Positions 42,301 through 56,010 are shown, numbered from the stretch's first letter. The stretch is DNA of 64,000 bases from Blasia pusilla (GCA_050084515.1 CM114273.1:43338001-43402000); one strand, 5' to 3'. Notes: generated by a model from the sequence alone, not told the origin. Made by a program: numbers and translations.

Positions 42301-45300
42301 CAAATCAAATTGGTAGGTCACAAAACCAAAACCAAAACCCAGTTGAATTTTGCTCATCCCCTACTATAAATCACATTTAACCCATCCTCAACTAACATAA
42401 GGATGTATAGATGTAAGGCGAGAGATAGATGTTGTAGTGCAATTGTGAAAGTTGATTTGGATTTTTGCACCCTAAATATTCGAAATCAGGTGTTGAATTA
42501 TAAATGGAATGCTAATTAGCGAGTCATGTGAGAAGTTAAGTCAGATAAAGTTGTTAGAGTGAGACAAGCGTAAATATGAGCCTACTGGTGCAAAACTTGT
42601 GCTCTTTGTGGCAAACAAATTTTATTTCATATAATCCTTAAACAATTTAATTAATTATTTGCACAAACAAACTCTTGTTGTGGAAACACTTGTCGCCCAA
42701 ATGATGTAAGTCAAATAGAAAAACTCTTGATAATTTTAGTAAAAAAACCCATCCTATGATATTATTGTAGATTAAAATTGGCTTTGCTTTTATTTATATA
42801 TATATATATAAAAGACAAATTATTACTTTGGTCTACTTTAGATGCATTGAGTTTTCATGCGTAGAGATGGAGAAATCCAATAACCTAAAGAGAATCTGAA
42901 ATTTTGGCAAAGGAAAATAGGAAAAATAATAAAGGGGGAAAATTAGAAGAAAACCATTTCTAATGATCCCACGTGCCCAGTGAAAAAAAAAACATGTGTG
43001 AGATATTTAGAAAATCTAGAGATAATTCTCCCCCTAAATTTCTTTTTGGAGCTCCTCCAAGAAGGAATGGATAGAAAATCTAATGGGTGTCATGTCTTAT
43101 ATAGTGAAACAGAGAGTATATGCGGATTGCATTCAGGGAGACCAAAAAACGGTCATAATAGGTCAACGATAACCTATTGAGTAGTACAATATTTTGGTAT
43201 ATAGTTGTCTTAATGTTTGGACTCCATGATTGCCTTAATGTTTGGACTCCGTGATTAGATGTGTGAGAGTGGCATTTTTCTAGTGTGGATGGTGACAACA
43301 ATGTATATTGTGTAGCAATGTGTATGCGCATAACATATAATTAATATATTAGTGCATAAAAAGAAGTATATCAACCAAGGAGAAAACAACAATTAAGGTA
43401 AATGATAGTAATTTTTTTCCCTAAAAAATGATAAAAACTAGAATTCCTTAAATATCATTCTGAGAGACCATTGTCACATGATGCATAAGAAAATCAATGA
43501 TTATTTAAATTTGGAAAATTAATTTCTTGCTTTGAATTTCATATAGTACATTCTCCCAATATGTCACAAAGTATTGCGTTGTATTGAATATCTTCCAAAC
43601 ATTGAATGTATTAAGTACTCAAAATAGTGCTTTCCTTCAATGCCTTTGTTTCCAAAGAATGTTATGTATCGTCTTCCTTTGATTGAACTATAGTTGTATA
43701 TATCCCAAAACTTGGAAATTTTTTTACCCGATAATACATCTTGTGAACATGCAATATACACGTGAATATTAAGTCACCCATCTTGACTCCTAGCCTTAGC
43801 ATCTCGAGATAGCTCTTGTTGCAATTTATTTCTAGCAATTAGTCTTATTGTGTAGTAAAACCTTTTAACTAATCATGACCTCATGCTACACTCACCCCAT
43901 AATTACAATTTTGTCTTAAGGCGTTCCCCCATATCTCTTCGCATCTAAAGATTCTACACATCCTCAAGTTAGTCAAGGAAGGGTTGAGTATGAGTAGAGG
44001 AGGAAGAGCACTTAAGGAAAATTTGAGAGGACAAATAAAATTTGGATCTTGGATTTTTTTGATATACAAAGGATGTCGTATGCCAACTACTTTTGAATCT
44101 CAATCTCAGATGTTGTGGAAGCGCACGTTCTGTAGGTCATGCTCCCTCTATTGATCTGTACTCAAACACACTCTCATTAGTCTTGGTTTGAGTCAATCAG
44201 CCTTCTAACTCCTCGTGCCATTCATTAAGCTCAACAGGTCCTAACTTCTCACTTCCCAACATCGGCAAGTCTTCCTAGAATTGGGACACACTTTCTATGA
44301 AGTCCAAGTACTTTAAACGGCACTCACCGACCTAGCAATCCCAACTTTCCAATTGACATTGCATGAGTCCCAAACCAAGACCCAAGAATTGTCTTCTTCA
44401 AGAGATTCCTCCGACGCACATCCATCCTAGTGTGAGCCTATTGGAGTCTTGATATTTCGCATCGACACACGTTTGGTTAATATGAGGGTCGTGATAAAGG
44501 AGACCTAGGCTTTAGCCATTATGGTATATAATCTTTTGTATGTTAGGGAAGGACACTATTGTGCTTTTTTCATATGAATACACATCCCTACACAATCTAC
44601 ATTGACGATCATATCCACACCGCATAAAGTTTTGATCTTCCCACTATATGGAAAGATTCATATACTCACATCTATACACCAAGACCACTTAACAAAAGTG
44701 AAGTAAAAATTTGGTCTCAGAAAACTAATTCTACTCACGATGATCTGTACTGTCATTGAGCCATATCAAGCCTCCATCATGAGGGAATCCAAAGTCTTAA
44801 GCCCTATGTCTTACCAAACCCAATAAGAAGAACTGATTCTTAGGCTCAACACAAGAAAGTTACTCTTAGGAGTTTAAAAGAAAACTCTATCAATGTTAAC
44901 AAATTTGATGAGTTTGTTTTGAATTAATTGTTTGTTGGGAAATACGCAAATTCAATTGCTATTAGGAAAGAAAGGGAACATTGCAATCGTTGGATTCCAT
45001 CCTTATAAGAATTTTAATAATTGAAAGAAGTTGGGCATATCTCAAGCTACATCTTTGTTTTGGAGGTCATAGTAATACTCCATACACATTTGATCTTCCC
45101 ATATTTGCCATTGAATAAATTCAATGTTTTCAAAGTAGTCGTCATGAAGGCATTATGTAGTTGAGTTAATGATATGATCAAAATCATAAATATTAACTAG
45201 TATAGATGGTTGCAATCTTAATTTTTTATTCCAAATTCCAAGAACTCTTGTTTATCTAGAATGATGAAAGTCAATATTTTCAAGAGATCTCATTGGCCCG

Positions 45301-47872
45301 ACCTTAGACCTAATCTAACTAGAATGTTCTAGTCATATTAGGTTGTAATTAATTGAGAAAACTATTTTCATGAAAATTTTTATTAAATGGGGGGATTATC
45401 CGATATAAAAAAGTATGATAATATAAATTATTAATGTTCATGCTGAGTATTATCAATTTGTAGAATGTTATATCCCTCTAGATAGCTACCTCAAAATACT
45501 ATTACTACCACTATCTCACTTGCTCTTAGAATTATGGAAAGCACCCAAAGGAGTGGTGAAAGCACGACGTACGTAGCACCCGTATAGTGGAAGGTATGAT
45601 ATTTTAATCATAACAAACAATGATACTAATGTGGCACTAGATGACATGGACACTTACGGCCTTTTCCATCACTTCCTACTAGATCTGGAATACATTCATT
45701 CTATAGGAGGGTATATCCCATTTGCATGGAACATAATTTGCTATTTAACAAAAAAATATGGAAATAAAATTTCTCATTACTTTTCATAAGTATATTTCAA
45801 CCGTGGCATCATGAAGACCAATAATAATAACTTAGATCCTTATAAGTATGCTAGAAATAAGATCAATCTCCTTGAGTATCTCTAATGGCGATCAACATCA
45901 CATCCATACGTGCTTAATCTATACCTCGCATGGTGAGATACTCCCCCTATCACACATATTATGATACATCCAAAATTCTACATGCTTTCAAGTGGATCAT
46001 TAGATACTTGCAAGTGTTTTCTTCTACCTAATGTCTTTATTGCTTTATTATGTCAACCATGAAGATAAAAACATTATTTAGACTCTTAGAATTCATTATT
46101 GAAGAATCATAAGGATATTGGGAAGTACTTAAAAGAGCCAATCCAATAAATCCATTCCACTATTTATTAAACCTTAGATATTTATTAATTTATTAATTTG
46201 ACCATTTTAAACCTTAGATATTGTTGGATGTTTGAATACCATAAGTTTGGAAATTCTCTTTATTGATGTTGTCTCATCCCCATTTTATCTGTGTTTTTCT
46301 CTCTCATATGGATATTGGAATTCGTGTTGCTATGACAATAAATCTCGTCTTATAATATCTGTTTGTAGTTGTGGGTTATCCTATCTGGCTTGTTAGATAC
46401 ACAAAAGAATTTGGTGTTTGTTAAAAATTATATTTAAGATGCCCAAACACCGAACTCTAAACAAAAACCCATTTGGAGTATTTGTTGGGTTAAAAAATTT
46501 ATGAAAATTCATACTTATCTAGGATCATGATAGTTGAACACATAATTCAATATGCTAGTTTGAGAAAGGACTAATAGAAAAATAATTGTTTATCCTTATC
46601 CTTATCCTCGTCCATTCTCTTTGAGTTAAAAAATGTAAATATCATTCTTATTTCTTCTAAGAGTTCTAAAAAGATTTGTTTGGTGGATCTCAAGATGGAA
46701 TTCTTGTACTATATCTTTTGGGTTTATAAATAAGTTTTTTTTCTTTTGGATCAAGTTTGTAAATTCCAAAATCAATGTTTTCATAGTGGTTGCTCTCTAA
46801 CGTGTTTGACCAAAGCAAGTTTTCGTATGAATCAAGCTAACATAAATTGTTAGATGGATAGGGATATTCTAGCAACTTAATTCTTATTTTAATTCTTTAT
46901 TGGTTTTAATTCTAATTAATTAGAGGAGTTCTTGTAACATGCATCTTGGGTTTCCAACCTTGATGGATACATGTGAATAATAGAGTGTTGTCATTGCGTA
47001 TTTTTGGTCTCATAATGGACGGGTTTGTTGTGTATCTTCCCACCCAACAACTAGGAGAATTTTGGAAAAATTTTGAGCTAGCTTTTGGGTACTAGATTTC
47101 ATTATTAAGTTCCCCACTTTGTGTTATGGTTCCCTTCAATTTTGTCTTATTTTATTCACTAGCTCCAATATTCAAGTGTGGCCTAGAATACTACAAGTGT
47201 GAATACGATTTATCACAAACTTCCTCATAAAAAAGTACAACTCATATTTTGTGATAAGGTATTGCCTTCATGTCATCTAGAAATATTTTCTATGATATTG
47301 AAAACATAACTTTTTCATGGTTATACATTTTCATCGTCATCTTGGCTTGTTGCTTTCTCAAATTCTCAAATTAAATCAAATTTTGATTTAATTTTCTAAC
47401 CATTTTTTGCTAACTTTATGTGGACAAGATTATTTATGGACTTTTGTCCATGGCCACATACCAATGTGATATATATTAGAACAATGAATTTTCTTGATTT
47501 GATAATTCTCGAACTCAACTTTATCCGTCAAGATGGATTTTTTTCCATCCATTTTTGTTTATCTCCTATCTATTCTAAGTAAAGAAATAAATCCATAAAT
47601 TAATAAGGACGCAATAGGGTTAAGGGAGGGAAAGCCTTGGATTTGCTCTAAAGGTAAAAAAATAGACGAAAGAATTTTTCAGATTAGAGAATAGATGGAA
47701 TCCTTGATTGAGACCACCGCAAAACGCTTTTGGATGACGATTCAATTGAAAAAATAAGAACATTACATATAGATGGGCTTAAGGAAACTAGAAAAGAAGG
47801 GAAAGAGGATCCATGATTCCATGTTTTTTACGAATGATTTAACAGATTTAGGCATAACGGTTGTACCCTTTC
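42301..47872. other. Large gene-free AT-rich stretch
   Basis: No conserved protein is seen in any frame over 5.5 kb. It contains a weak family A copy (43195-43345), a 26-bp duplication 'aatgtttggactcc' (43211, 43237) and a minus-strand Helitron-like 5' start at 45206. Transposon debris is likely but unidentified. Confidence 0.5.
43195..43345 (+). repeat. Dispersed repeat family A, diverged copy
   Basis: 'gtttggactcc', 'gacaacaatgtatattgtgt' and 'agcaatgtgtatgcg' match the 3' half of the copy at 45-290 in the same order. Confidence 0.5.
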
Positions 47873-47892
47873 ACCCGTGCATAATATACTAG
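47873..47892 (+). mobile_element. Possible Helitron-like 3' terminus
   Basis: 'acccgtgcataatatactag' followed by T. The CCCGTGC half of the usual hairpin is present, the complementary half is not. Weak. Confidence 0.3.
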
Positions 47893-49082
47893 TACAGTAT
47901 ACTAGTACCCTAAACACAAAAATCCATGATGGGATTGGGTGCTTAATCACAACCGACCACCACTAGAAGTTAGAAAGCCCCTAGTGAGTTAGGCTTGTCG
48001 GAAAGGGGTGCGATCAAGTTAAATCTTGGCCAAACAGTGACATTTGGGTGAAGCACTGGAGTTGGGCTTTTCGAAATGGGGTGCGATCGAGTCGCAAGTT
48101 TCTCGCAACTTGGCGTCACAGCAAAGCAGCGAGATTGGCCTGTCGGGAACGTACAGTACGTGCGTGCGGTGGTGGTGCGTTTCTGACACTGACTGACTTG
48201 ACTGACAGATACCCCCACGAGCGTGTGACACTGATGAGTGACCAGAGCAGTCATCTGTCAGTAAGTCCTTCCGTCCATCTGTCCGTCCGCGCGTCCGTGA
48301 CTCCGTCTCTTCAGGTAGCTTTCAGGTGCCAGTCTGCCATCGCTATCCGTCTGCCCGCACCACTCTCGCCCCTGCGGTTCAGTGCTTGGACCTACGGTTT
48401 GTTCGTAGCTTCGACATGGAGGTCGGTGGCTGTCGCTTAGGTTTGCGTGCTCGCTCGCTCGTGCCTTTTCTAGCACGGGCGTCTGTACGTGGGCACCGGG
48501 CATGACCGACCACCCTAAACGCCAGCAAGGCGGGCCGCGGGCACGTAAAAAATGTGAATATTCAATTTGTTTTTCTTATTTTCTTGGAATAAACGAGTTC
48601 CCCTCCGTAGATTTCATTGGCTAATTAATTTTTTTCTTTATTTTAAAAAATATTTGGGAAAATATTTTATTTAAGACCCTACAAGTATTTGCCGTTATTT
48701 TTCTCTCAATCTAATATGTCCACTACGAGTTTTGATAATTAAATTTTCCCCTTTTCAAACTATTTTTTCATTTCATGTATTTTTAAATTATTATACTAAA
48801 TTCTGTGGAGGCTCGAGTATGTGATGTGAGTAACCATACTTCGAAAGGGGAAAATAATTTCAGTTGATTTAAAATACATAATTTTGCAAAAAATTAGCGG
48901 TTTATATTTTTAAATGGGAAGAAATTTGGAAAAAAAATTGTTTCTTTTGGAGGTAAGTCACTTCTCCCCAACCCTAATATGTGATTGAAATTGGAAGATG
49001 AAGGAAATGCTTGAAAAACAATTCTTACCACATCCAACTTGTTTTGTTCATTTAGACTCATTGTATTATTTCCAAACATATG
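47893..49082. other. Intergenic, GC-rich at 48040-48540
   Basis: The GC-rich island has a repeated 'ggggtgcgatcRagt' word (48005, 48078) and cgtcc-rich short repeats (48270-48310). ORFs here are not recognised. No gene supported. Confidence 0.45.
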
Positions 49083-49990
49083 TTACGCCATGCGGGTTTT
49101 TTTCAAGTCGCTATTGATAATTTCAGAATGTAGCAAAGGGACCTTCTTTTCAACAATTTTTTTTGAGATTGAACAAATGAAATCTCGAAATGTTTGAATC
49201 CCCAACCGATGACTTTGCGAAAAACCCTCGTCCAGGCAAGGTTTATTGGGATTTTCCGATGTCAAGCCATAAGTGGATAGATAGTTGGAAAATCCTAGGT
49301 GATGGAAATTGATTCAACCATTCATTAGTTGAGGGAAAATCAAACTTCCAAGGAGGTCATGGGATCTTTGTAAAGCCATTATACAAAAAATGATGATTTC
49401 CAACCCACCTTATAACTTTCACCAAAAACAAAGCAAAAAAGTCTAGCTCTTTTATAAAACTTGGAAAAAACTAGAGTAAGTCTTAAAAAAAGTTCCCCCC
49501 GCCTCCCGTTCAACCTACAAACATTATGTGAAAAAAACAAATTGCATGAGAAAAGATGTATACGCCCACCGGACAAAGGAACACCATGTGAGAGAAAGAA
49601 ACAAAGAAAAATCTAAATCTACTAGTGTTTTCATGAGGAAGGTAGACCATTGCTAGCATGGAAGGTGACAATAATTGAGTTGGTCCAAATCGATAGTGAG
49701 TGACAATGCCTCTCTCTCAAAAAGGAGAGGTGAGTGGGCCTCCCATCATATACTCGCGAATATATAAGTCACCTTTCGCTTTACACGATGTATATGACAA
49801 GAGCATGGGGTAGGGGTCTAACAGCTCCTGCCCGTATTTTAAGGGGAAATAGTTTATTTAACAAAATGGGAAAATGTAATAATAATTGACTGCTTGGAGT
49901 TTATCACTCCTCAGCTGAGAAGTCTGGAGCACGACGTAACTGATTTTCGTATCGCCATAAAGTGCTAAGCTACTACTAAACCCTACTTAA
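49083..49990 (+). mobile_element. 5'-truncated retroelement copy (shares 3' region with the next)
   Basis: From about 49165 ('gagattgaacaaatg') to 49990 ('ctactactaaaccc') it matches 51700-52412 in order, with many small indels. Shared blocks include 'attcaaccattcattagttg', 'atgatgatttccaacccacc', 'tttacacgatgtatatgaca' and 'ggagtttatcactcctcagc'. It lacks the reverse transcriptase found in the second copy, fitting the 5' truncation typical of non-LTR retrotransposons. Confidence 0.7.
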
Positions 49991-50292
49991 GGAGCAAAGG
50001 GGGCATGATGCTGCAGACGTGGCAGTGACCATTGAAAGGTCCGATCATCTGATGGGAGTCCTCCTTGGGACGCTAGTTCGCTACTGGCGCGGGCCCCGGG
50101 GCCCGGGGGAGCGTCCCGCATTGGGAGTCGCGACAAGAGTTCGGATGGATGGATGGATGGCGCGGTCCACACTCACTCAAAACACTGCGGACTTTCGTTT
50201 ACTGAGAACTTTCCTCTCGCCTGCGCCGCGGGCCGACGCGGGGGCCGCGGGGCCAGAAGGGCACACGTGTGAAGGGAGGGGTATAGTTCACC

Positions 50293-51830
50293 GTGTTTGA
50301 CATTTCCATTTTATGGGTCGCGCTGTTTTATGTGGACGTGGAGAACGCCTTCAACTCAGTATCTTGGGCTACTATATTCACAGAGTTGAGGGACGCGGGT
50401 GGCCCCATGGCGAGCCTCATTCCCTTTGTGCAGGCTTTTTATGGGGCCCCTTCGGCCCTCTATTTCCACCATGGTCGATTCGAGGAGGAGGTCACGGTCT
50501 TGGAGTCTGCTACCGGGACTCGTCAGGGTGACCCTCTGGGTGGCGCGTTGTTTGTTGTGGCTCATTACCGAGCGGTTCTTTCTACGGTGGAGGCTTTCCC
50601 GGGTTGCATGTTCCCTTCGCTGGCAGATGATACTCATATTGTTGGTCCTGGAGATCTGGTTGTCCCTGCATTCGAGCACTTTTCAAAGCCGCGGTTGCAC
50701 ACGTGTCGGTGCAGCGGTGAAGGTGGGGAAGTGCAAGGCTTGGTCTCCATTAGGCCTACGTGATGATCTACATTTACCCGACGGCTTCTTGCGACCTGTC
50801 GGAGGGCTTCGAGTCTTGGGAGTACCGCTCGGGAGCCAGGACTTTGTATCGACTTTCGTGGCAGCGGCTCTTACCGAGGATCTTCTCCACGTTGATGATC
50901 TTACGAGGATTGGTGACCCTCAAGTCGCCTTCGGCATTCTCTCTTCTTGTTTTGCTCATAGACCTGGTTACCTCACTAGAAGGCTGTCTGGACATCTAGT
51001 CACCTTTCTTCCCTATATAGATCCTTTGATAGGAAGCTCATGCAGGTGTTTGGGGATCTTCTAGGACCCGGCTCCTTAGAGTGCCCCATGGGGAGTTAGC
51101 TCAGAGACAGGCCTCTTGGCCGATTTTTTTTGTGGAGTAGGTCTTCTCTCGACCGAGTTAGTGGCGCCCTCCGCTTTTTTTTAGGAGTTGGGCCATAGTG
51201 GCACCCCTCCTTTGCTCCCGATTTTTGGTTAGAGATAGACCGCTCCTTCTACACTACGTCTCCCAGGTTGAGGATGGCTCTTTCCCACTTCGATCTTCAC
51301 TCACGCCTTGTAGAGATTCCCTTCGAGTTGAGGCCGAGCCGTTCTCCCACTTTCTCCTCCTTAGTTACCTCCGGTCGGTCTGGGCTCCAATCTTCCTTGA
51401 TGGAAGCCCACTTTGAGGCAGATTTTAGAGGCACTATGTCGACGGAATATCCCCATGGAGGTTAGGGGCCCGATTCGCTCTTGCTCGGAAAGGGGCAGGG
51501 CTCATGGGTAGGGGCGCCCCTTCTCCAAGCTTTCCGTGATCGCACCACTTACCTATACCACGATGAAAAAAATTGTTCCGCTTTTGGGCCTCCCCAACCA
51601 TCGTGGTTGGTTCGACACATTGCGAGTGTCGCCGAGCCTGGATCCACTTGGTGTGCATTTGGCACGCTGTCGATTATTGGGGTGAGAGGATAGCCACTCA
51701 CGAGATTGAACAAATGGCGGGATATCATGTTCGATGACTTTCGAATTGCTCGGAGAGTGGCTTCCATGTCCGATGTCAAGCCATGTGGAGAGAGAGGCAC
51801 TACTCTAGGTGATGGGGATTCAACCATTCA
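50293..51830 (+). pseudogene. Reverse transcriptase pseudogene (non-LTR type), frameshifted
   Basis: The first frame (50293 to about 50690) shows RT domain motifs: DVENAFNSVS with the first catalytic Asp, TGTRQGDPLGG, then SLADDTHIVGP with the Asp pair. Near 50680-50740 the frame shifts, and the next frame (to 51064) continues with V-G-K-C-K-A-W-S, RVLGVPLGS and AHRPGYLTRRL, conserved downstream of RT. Further degraded pieces follow to about 51700 (SQVEDGSFPL; FGPPQPSW). The N-terminus is missing and several frame changes are needed, so it is dead. Clade not assigned. It is flanked by long direct repeats (49165-49990 and 51700-52412), best read as the shared 3' region of two tandem copies. 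Confidence 0.8.
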
Positions 51831-52412
51831 TTAGTTGAGGGATCTCAAATGACACGTGAGGTCATGAGGTGGTTGTGGCCATTATACAAAAATGATGATT
51901 TCCAACCCACCTTATAAGTCACCAAAAACAAATCTAGCTCTTTTATAAAACTTGGAAAAAACTAGAGTAAGTCTTAAAAAGCCCAAGTGTTGGCCTACAA
52001 ACATTATGCTAAAAAACAAATTGCATGAGAAAAGATGAAGAAGACAAACACATATCTGAGAGAAATCGAAACAACGAGGGAACATCTTCATCCCTAGTGC
52101 CATAGAGATGTATGGGGCTATGGGGTCCAAATCGAGGTTCAATGACTCTCTCTCAAAAAGGAGAGGTGAGTGGGCCCATCATCTCCACTCGAGAAATGGG
52201 TTGTCCTTAGCTTTACACGATGTATATGACAAGAGCATGGGGTAGGGGTCTCTAACAGTCTCCTAGCGTATTTTAAGGGGAAATAGTTTATTTAACAAAA
52301 TGGGGTAATAATTTGACTGCTTGGAGTTTATCACTCCTCAGCTGAGAAGTCTGGAGACGACCTGATTTTCGTATCGCCATAAAGTGCCCAGCTACTACTA
52401 AACCCACTTAGT
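51700..52412 (+). repeat. 3' region of the second retroelement copy
   Basis: Direct repeat of 49165-49990. It includes the RT C-terminal remnant and the AT-rich tail, ending at 'gctactactaaaccc'. It is shorter than the first copy because of multiple small deletions. Confidence 0.85.
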
Positions 52413-52417
52413 AGTAG
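52392..52417. repeat. 10-bp perfect inverted repeat at the retroelement 3' end
   Basis: CTACTACTAA (52392-52401), loop acccac, TTAGTAGTAG (52408-52417). The upstream copy has ctactactaa but not the second arm, so the hairpin is specific to this junction. Confidence 0.8.
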
Positions 52418-53452
52418 TCATAGCTCTCTTGTTGTTCTGATATTGTCTCGCTGTTGGTGAGTTTCGGGGCGTTAGGGGGAATGCCCCTTCTTCCTTTTCT
52501 GGTGGATGGTTGATGGCCTTCAGGTTTTGACTCTTTGAGTCCCCCTCTTTGTACTTCCGATGGGTTTTCCATCACTCGTTTTTATCGAAGTGCATCTTTT
52601 CTCCTTTTTATGTCGTTTCTCGGGGAACTGTCCAATGGAGCGACGCTTTCTTCGGGACGTGTCTCCTCGGCGCGGGTTAGTCAAGCTCTGAAGTTTGAAC
52701 TATGAGGGAGGGCGTGCCCGACTCGGCGCGACGTCTCCGGCAAGTAAGTAAGTGATCCAGTCAAGACCGCCTATCCGACACCTTCGCTGAAAAGGTTCTC
52801 GCGTCGCCACTTGGCATTTCTCCCCACGGCGTGCTCTCATTCGTCGTTATTCGCAGGGGATGACTGGACGTCTCAATGGCGGACGGCCGTGGAATCCGGG
52901 GGCCGGGGGCACATGAGGGAGGTCTCGCAGTCCCTGACGAGACTACAGTATGGCGCCCACGGTCGGCCCCAAGTCCATCCCCGCGACCACGTTAGACCTG
53001 ATCACGAGATTAGACCTGGATTAGCGCGCGCGCATGCATGCAGGAAAGTCCCTACAGTTGCGTGCCGCTGTACTGCAGACAAGAAAAGCCCGCTTTTGCA
53101 TGGAGGGTAATAAAAGCGATGGCCGGGAGTTACGGAGTTTACCGAGACGGGGGGCCGCTCCAAGAGTTGACACGTTTGACCGCCTGCGCAGCTGACCCTG
53201 CCTCAACTAAATTGAAAACTTACAATTATTATTTTCAAATTAAAACTAGTAGTCTTATTATTATCATCGTATATTACTCTCCGTAATAATAAGAATTTGG
53301 TGAATGGTAGAATATTCTAAGGATCTCTTTTAGTCATCTTTATTTGAAAATTAAACGATTTGATTAATTTAAATTAAATAATTTTAAAAAATAAAAAAAT
53401 CCGTGTACCGGGTTTAGTAATAAGATGTAGTATGAAGAATTCAAAAACTAAT
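52418..53452. other. Gene-free stretch, GC-rich to 53200
   Basis: Contains 'ccgtgtaccggg' (53401) resembling half a Helitron hairpin, without a CTAG end. ORFs have no recognised domain. Confidence 0.45.
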
Positions 53453-53765
53453 AGTATGCTACCTGGATTTTGGCTTCTTATAGAGGGTCTGGACTCTAGA
53501 GAGACTAATACGGTAGGAGGAAGAGGTTTCTAAAGGAAGAGAGTAATGCTCCTGCATGCTCCAGATGAAAAGAAACACAACCAAGAAGAATCGTGTTAAT
53601 TTCATTTATTTACTCATGTGAGGATGGAGATCATTAACACTCCAAACGCATTTCTAGCCATCCAACCATAAAAAAAATTCACATATGGTGCAGAGGCTGC
53701 AGAATAACTCGTATTCTGCAGCCTCTAAACTTGGACCCGACTATCTGTAGGGGCCGTAACCACCA
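53453..53765 (-). repeat. Dispersed repeat family C, minus-strand copy
   Basis: Reverse-complement homologue of 41478-41918. Unlike that copy it contains a perfect 15-bp inverted repeat (53692-53706 / 53712-53726, loop actcg). Confidence 0.8.
53692..53726. repeat. 15-bp perfect inverted repeat
   Basis: AGAGGCTGCAGAATA pairs perfectly with TATTCTGCAGCCTCT over a 5-base loop. The corresponding part of the 41.5-kb copy is only partly palindromic. Confidence 0.92.
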
Positions 53766-55306
53766 TCAAGTGAGATTGCATAATAAAAACTTAAATATGG
53801 GAAGAGGAATTATAAAATTCAAATAGATGAAACACGATTATAAATTTGGCACAAATGGTACACTCACTAAGAGGCATTCTCATGGGATTGAGTTAATTAA
53901 CATATGCAAAGACACCCTCCATATTTGAAATGGAGTGGAGTTCCTAATTGCCAAGGGAACCAACAACAAAATCATCCATATACATGAGGGGATGATGGGG
54001 CCAAATGAGACAATGCAACCCCATGTGCAACCCTAGCCTGCCTCAAACAGGCAACACTTGAATGCCCACCAGGTCATGAGATGGTTTCTATATTTTTTAT
54101 TCGGATCCCATGGACGGTTGATTAGATTGTGATTACCTTGTTCTGCCGAAATGAAATAATTTTCCAGGAAAAAACCGAAAAAATCCAAAAGAAAATTTGA
54201 TTATTTTGTTATCTAAGGCATCTCGGACTATGGGCGTTTCCTGTGTTTTTGTTGTTAACAGATTCGACGGAAAAGGAAAAGGAATTCTTTTTTCTTGTAC
54301 AAAGATCTCAATGTGTTTTTTTACTCTAAATTATTATTTCAGATTGCCCTTGTAATAATAATTCCAACACCTCTATTATTTATATGTGGCAATTTTAGCC
54401 CATCAGGTCATGACATATGCCTTGGCTAATTTACAATCAATTTGGGGGGATCCATTTGTTCATGGTTAGTTAAGATAATGATGGGTAATTTCAATAACCC
54501 ATTTGCGTAATACTTCCATGCATCACGCAGATACCTACTAGTAATATATAAAGAGACTATTTACTACTGAAATGGTCATAAAAAATAAATAGTACCAACT
54601 TTTTCATGTCTGAAAAATAATTTTTAAAACATGTCTCACATACAAGAAAATTCCTCAAATAATAAAATACCATGGGCTATCAATCTCTCCTACTCATCCA
54701 ATTAATCTTGTCCCCTCTTTTGATGGAACCACTTTCTATAGTAAGCTAGTCTTTTTGTTAAAAATAATAGAATTCATATACTCCCTTTAAGAGCATAAGA
54801 TTCAAATAGAATCTTTTACAAATAGAATACCTTTGTATTAATTGCTTGGAACTTTGGTTGTTATAAAATCTTAAAATTTGATTTTATGTCAAATTATGTG
54901 TTAGAGAGGTTGCATCTCAAGGAAAGAATCCAAAGGCACAATTCCTCCAAGATTGGAGTCTTTGTCAAATAAGACCATCGGTTCGTATAAAATTGATTAG
55001 TTTCCAACAAAGAATTGATCATTCCTAGGAGAATTCTAGTATTTGCAAGCGCACAAGGATACTATGCCCAAAAAATAGACAAAGTCACTGGCCACACTTG
55101 TTACCAACACTTGGGTACTCCATCTTTCAATGCGTCACTTCAAAGCAAGGAGTTCACATGAAGGTATTCTACGCCCCAAGATGGCAAGCTTGAAACATCT
55201 CAATGTGAATTCCTTCCAAAATAATTTCTATCTTAGTCTTCCATGGGACGTACTTCTCCAATTTATCACCCAATTGTGTCCAATGATTTCGAGAGCGAGT
55301 CTTTAA
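53766..55306. other. Gene-free AT-rich stretch with a Helitron-like end at 54541
   Basis: No coding region recognised. Confidence 0.5.
54516..54541 (+). mobile_element. Helitron-like 3' terminus
   Basis: 'ccatgcatcacgcagatacc' then TACTAG and host T at 54542. The last bases CCTACTAG equal those of the autonomous copy at 13023. The hairpin is degraded. Confidence 0.5.
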
Positions 55307-55609
55307 TCTATACTATTAACGGAGGATGGGATTAAAGAATCCCTCCTTTTTTTGTCAACACATGTACTGTCACGACTTTTTAGGATAGATTGGAGAGATA
55401 TGGTAGAGCGCCTTCACGAGTAGAGAAGGACAGGCTTAGAAGGTTGAGGATGACCTAATGAGATCTCGGGAAACCTGAGAGAGCAAGTTTCCCCTTCGTT
55501 TCGGCTCATTTGGAGCCATATAGAGAAACTTACTATTTTGGGTAAGTTTTCATGTTTGGTAAAGTCAACTTCCTAATTTGGGAAGTGGACCTTGACCCGC
55601 TACAGGAGG

Positions 55610-56010
55610 TCAAGAGCCAAGGAGATGACCTATGAGCATAGATTACCAATGAGAGAGCTTGGGAGAGATCTTGAGTTGGAGAATATCGTAAGATTGCTCA
55701 TGTAAGTCATCTACCAAAATAGGACTCAAAGTTCAGCTTGGAGAATATTCATTTGGAGAAGATTCAAGTTAGAAAGTGCTATTAGTGCTGTTGATTCCGA
55801 TTCAAGGAGAGAGAGCTTGAGAGATCATTCTCTCTTTGTTGAACCTCTTGATATGAGGCGGCGGAGCTATGGTCCCTTCCCTTGTGAGTGTAACCCAAGC
55901 CTCTCATTAGGAGAGTGGGTTTGGTTTGACATTGAGAGAGACATGTGAGATTGCACATATGTGAGAGCTATGGTGTTGTGAGAGAGATTCCATCTTATTT
56001 TACAAAGAGA
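55610..56010 (+). repeat. Dispersed repeat family A, copy 2 (longer form)
   Basis: Shares with 56955-57345 'gcatagattaccRa', 'gagagagcttgRgag', 'ggcggagctatggtccctt' and 'aagcctctcattaggagagt', then the family A core. It ends at 'ccatcttatttt'. Confidence 0.75.
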
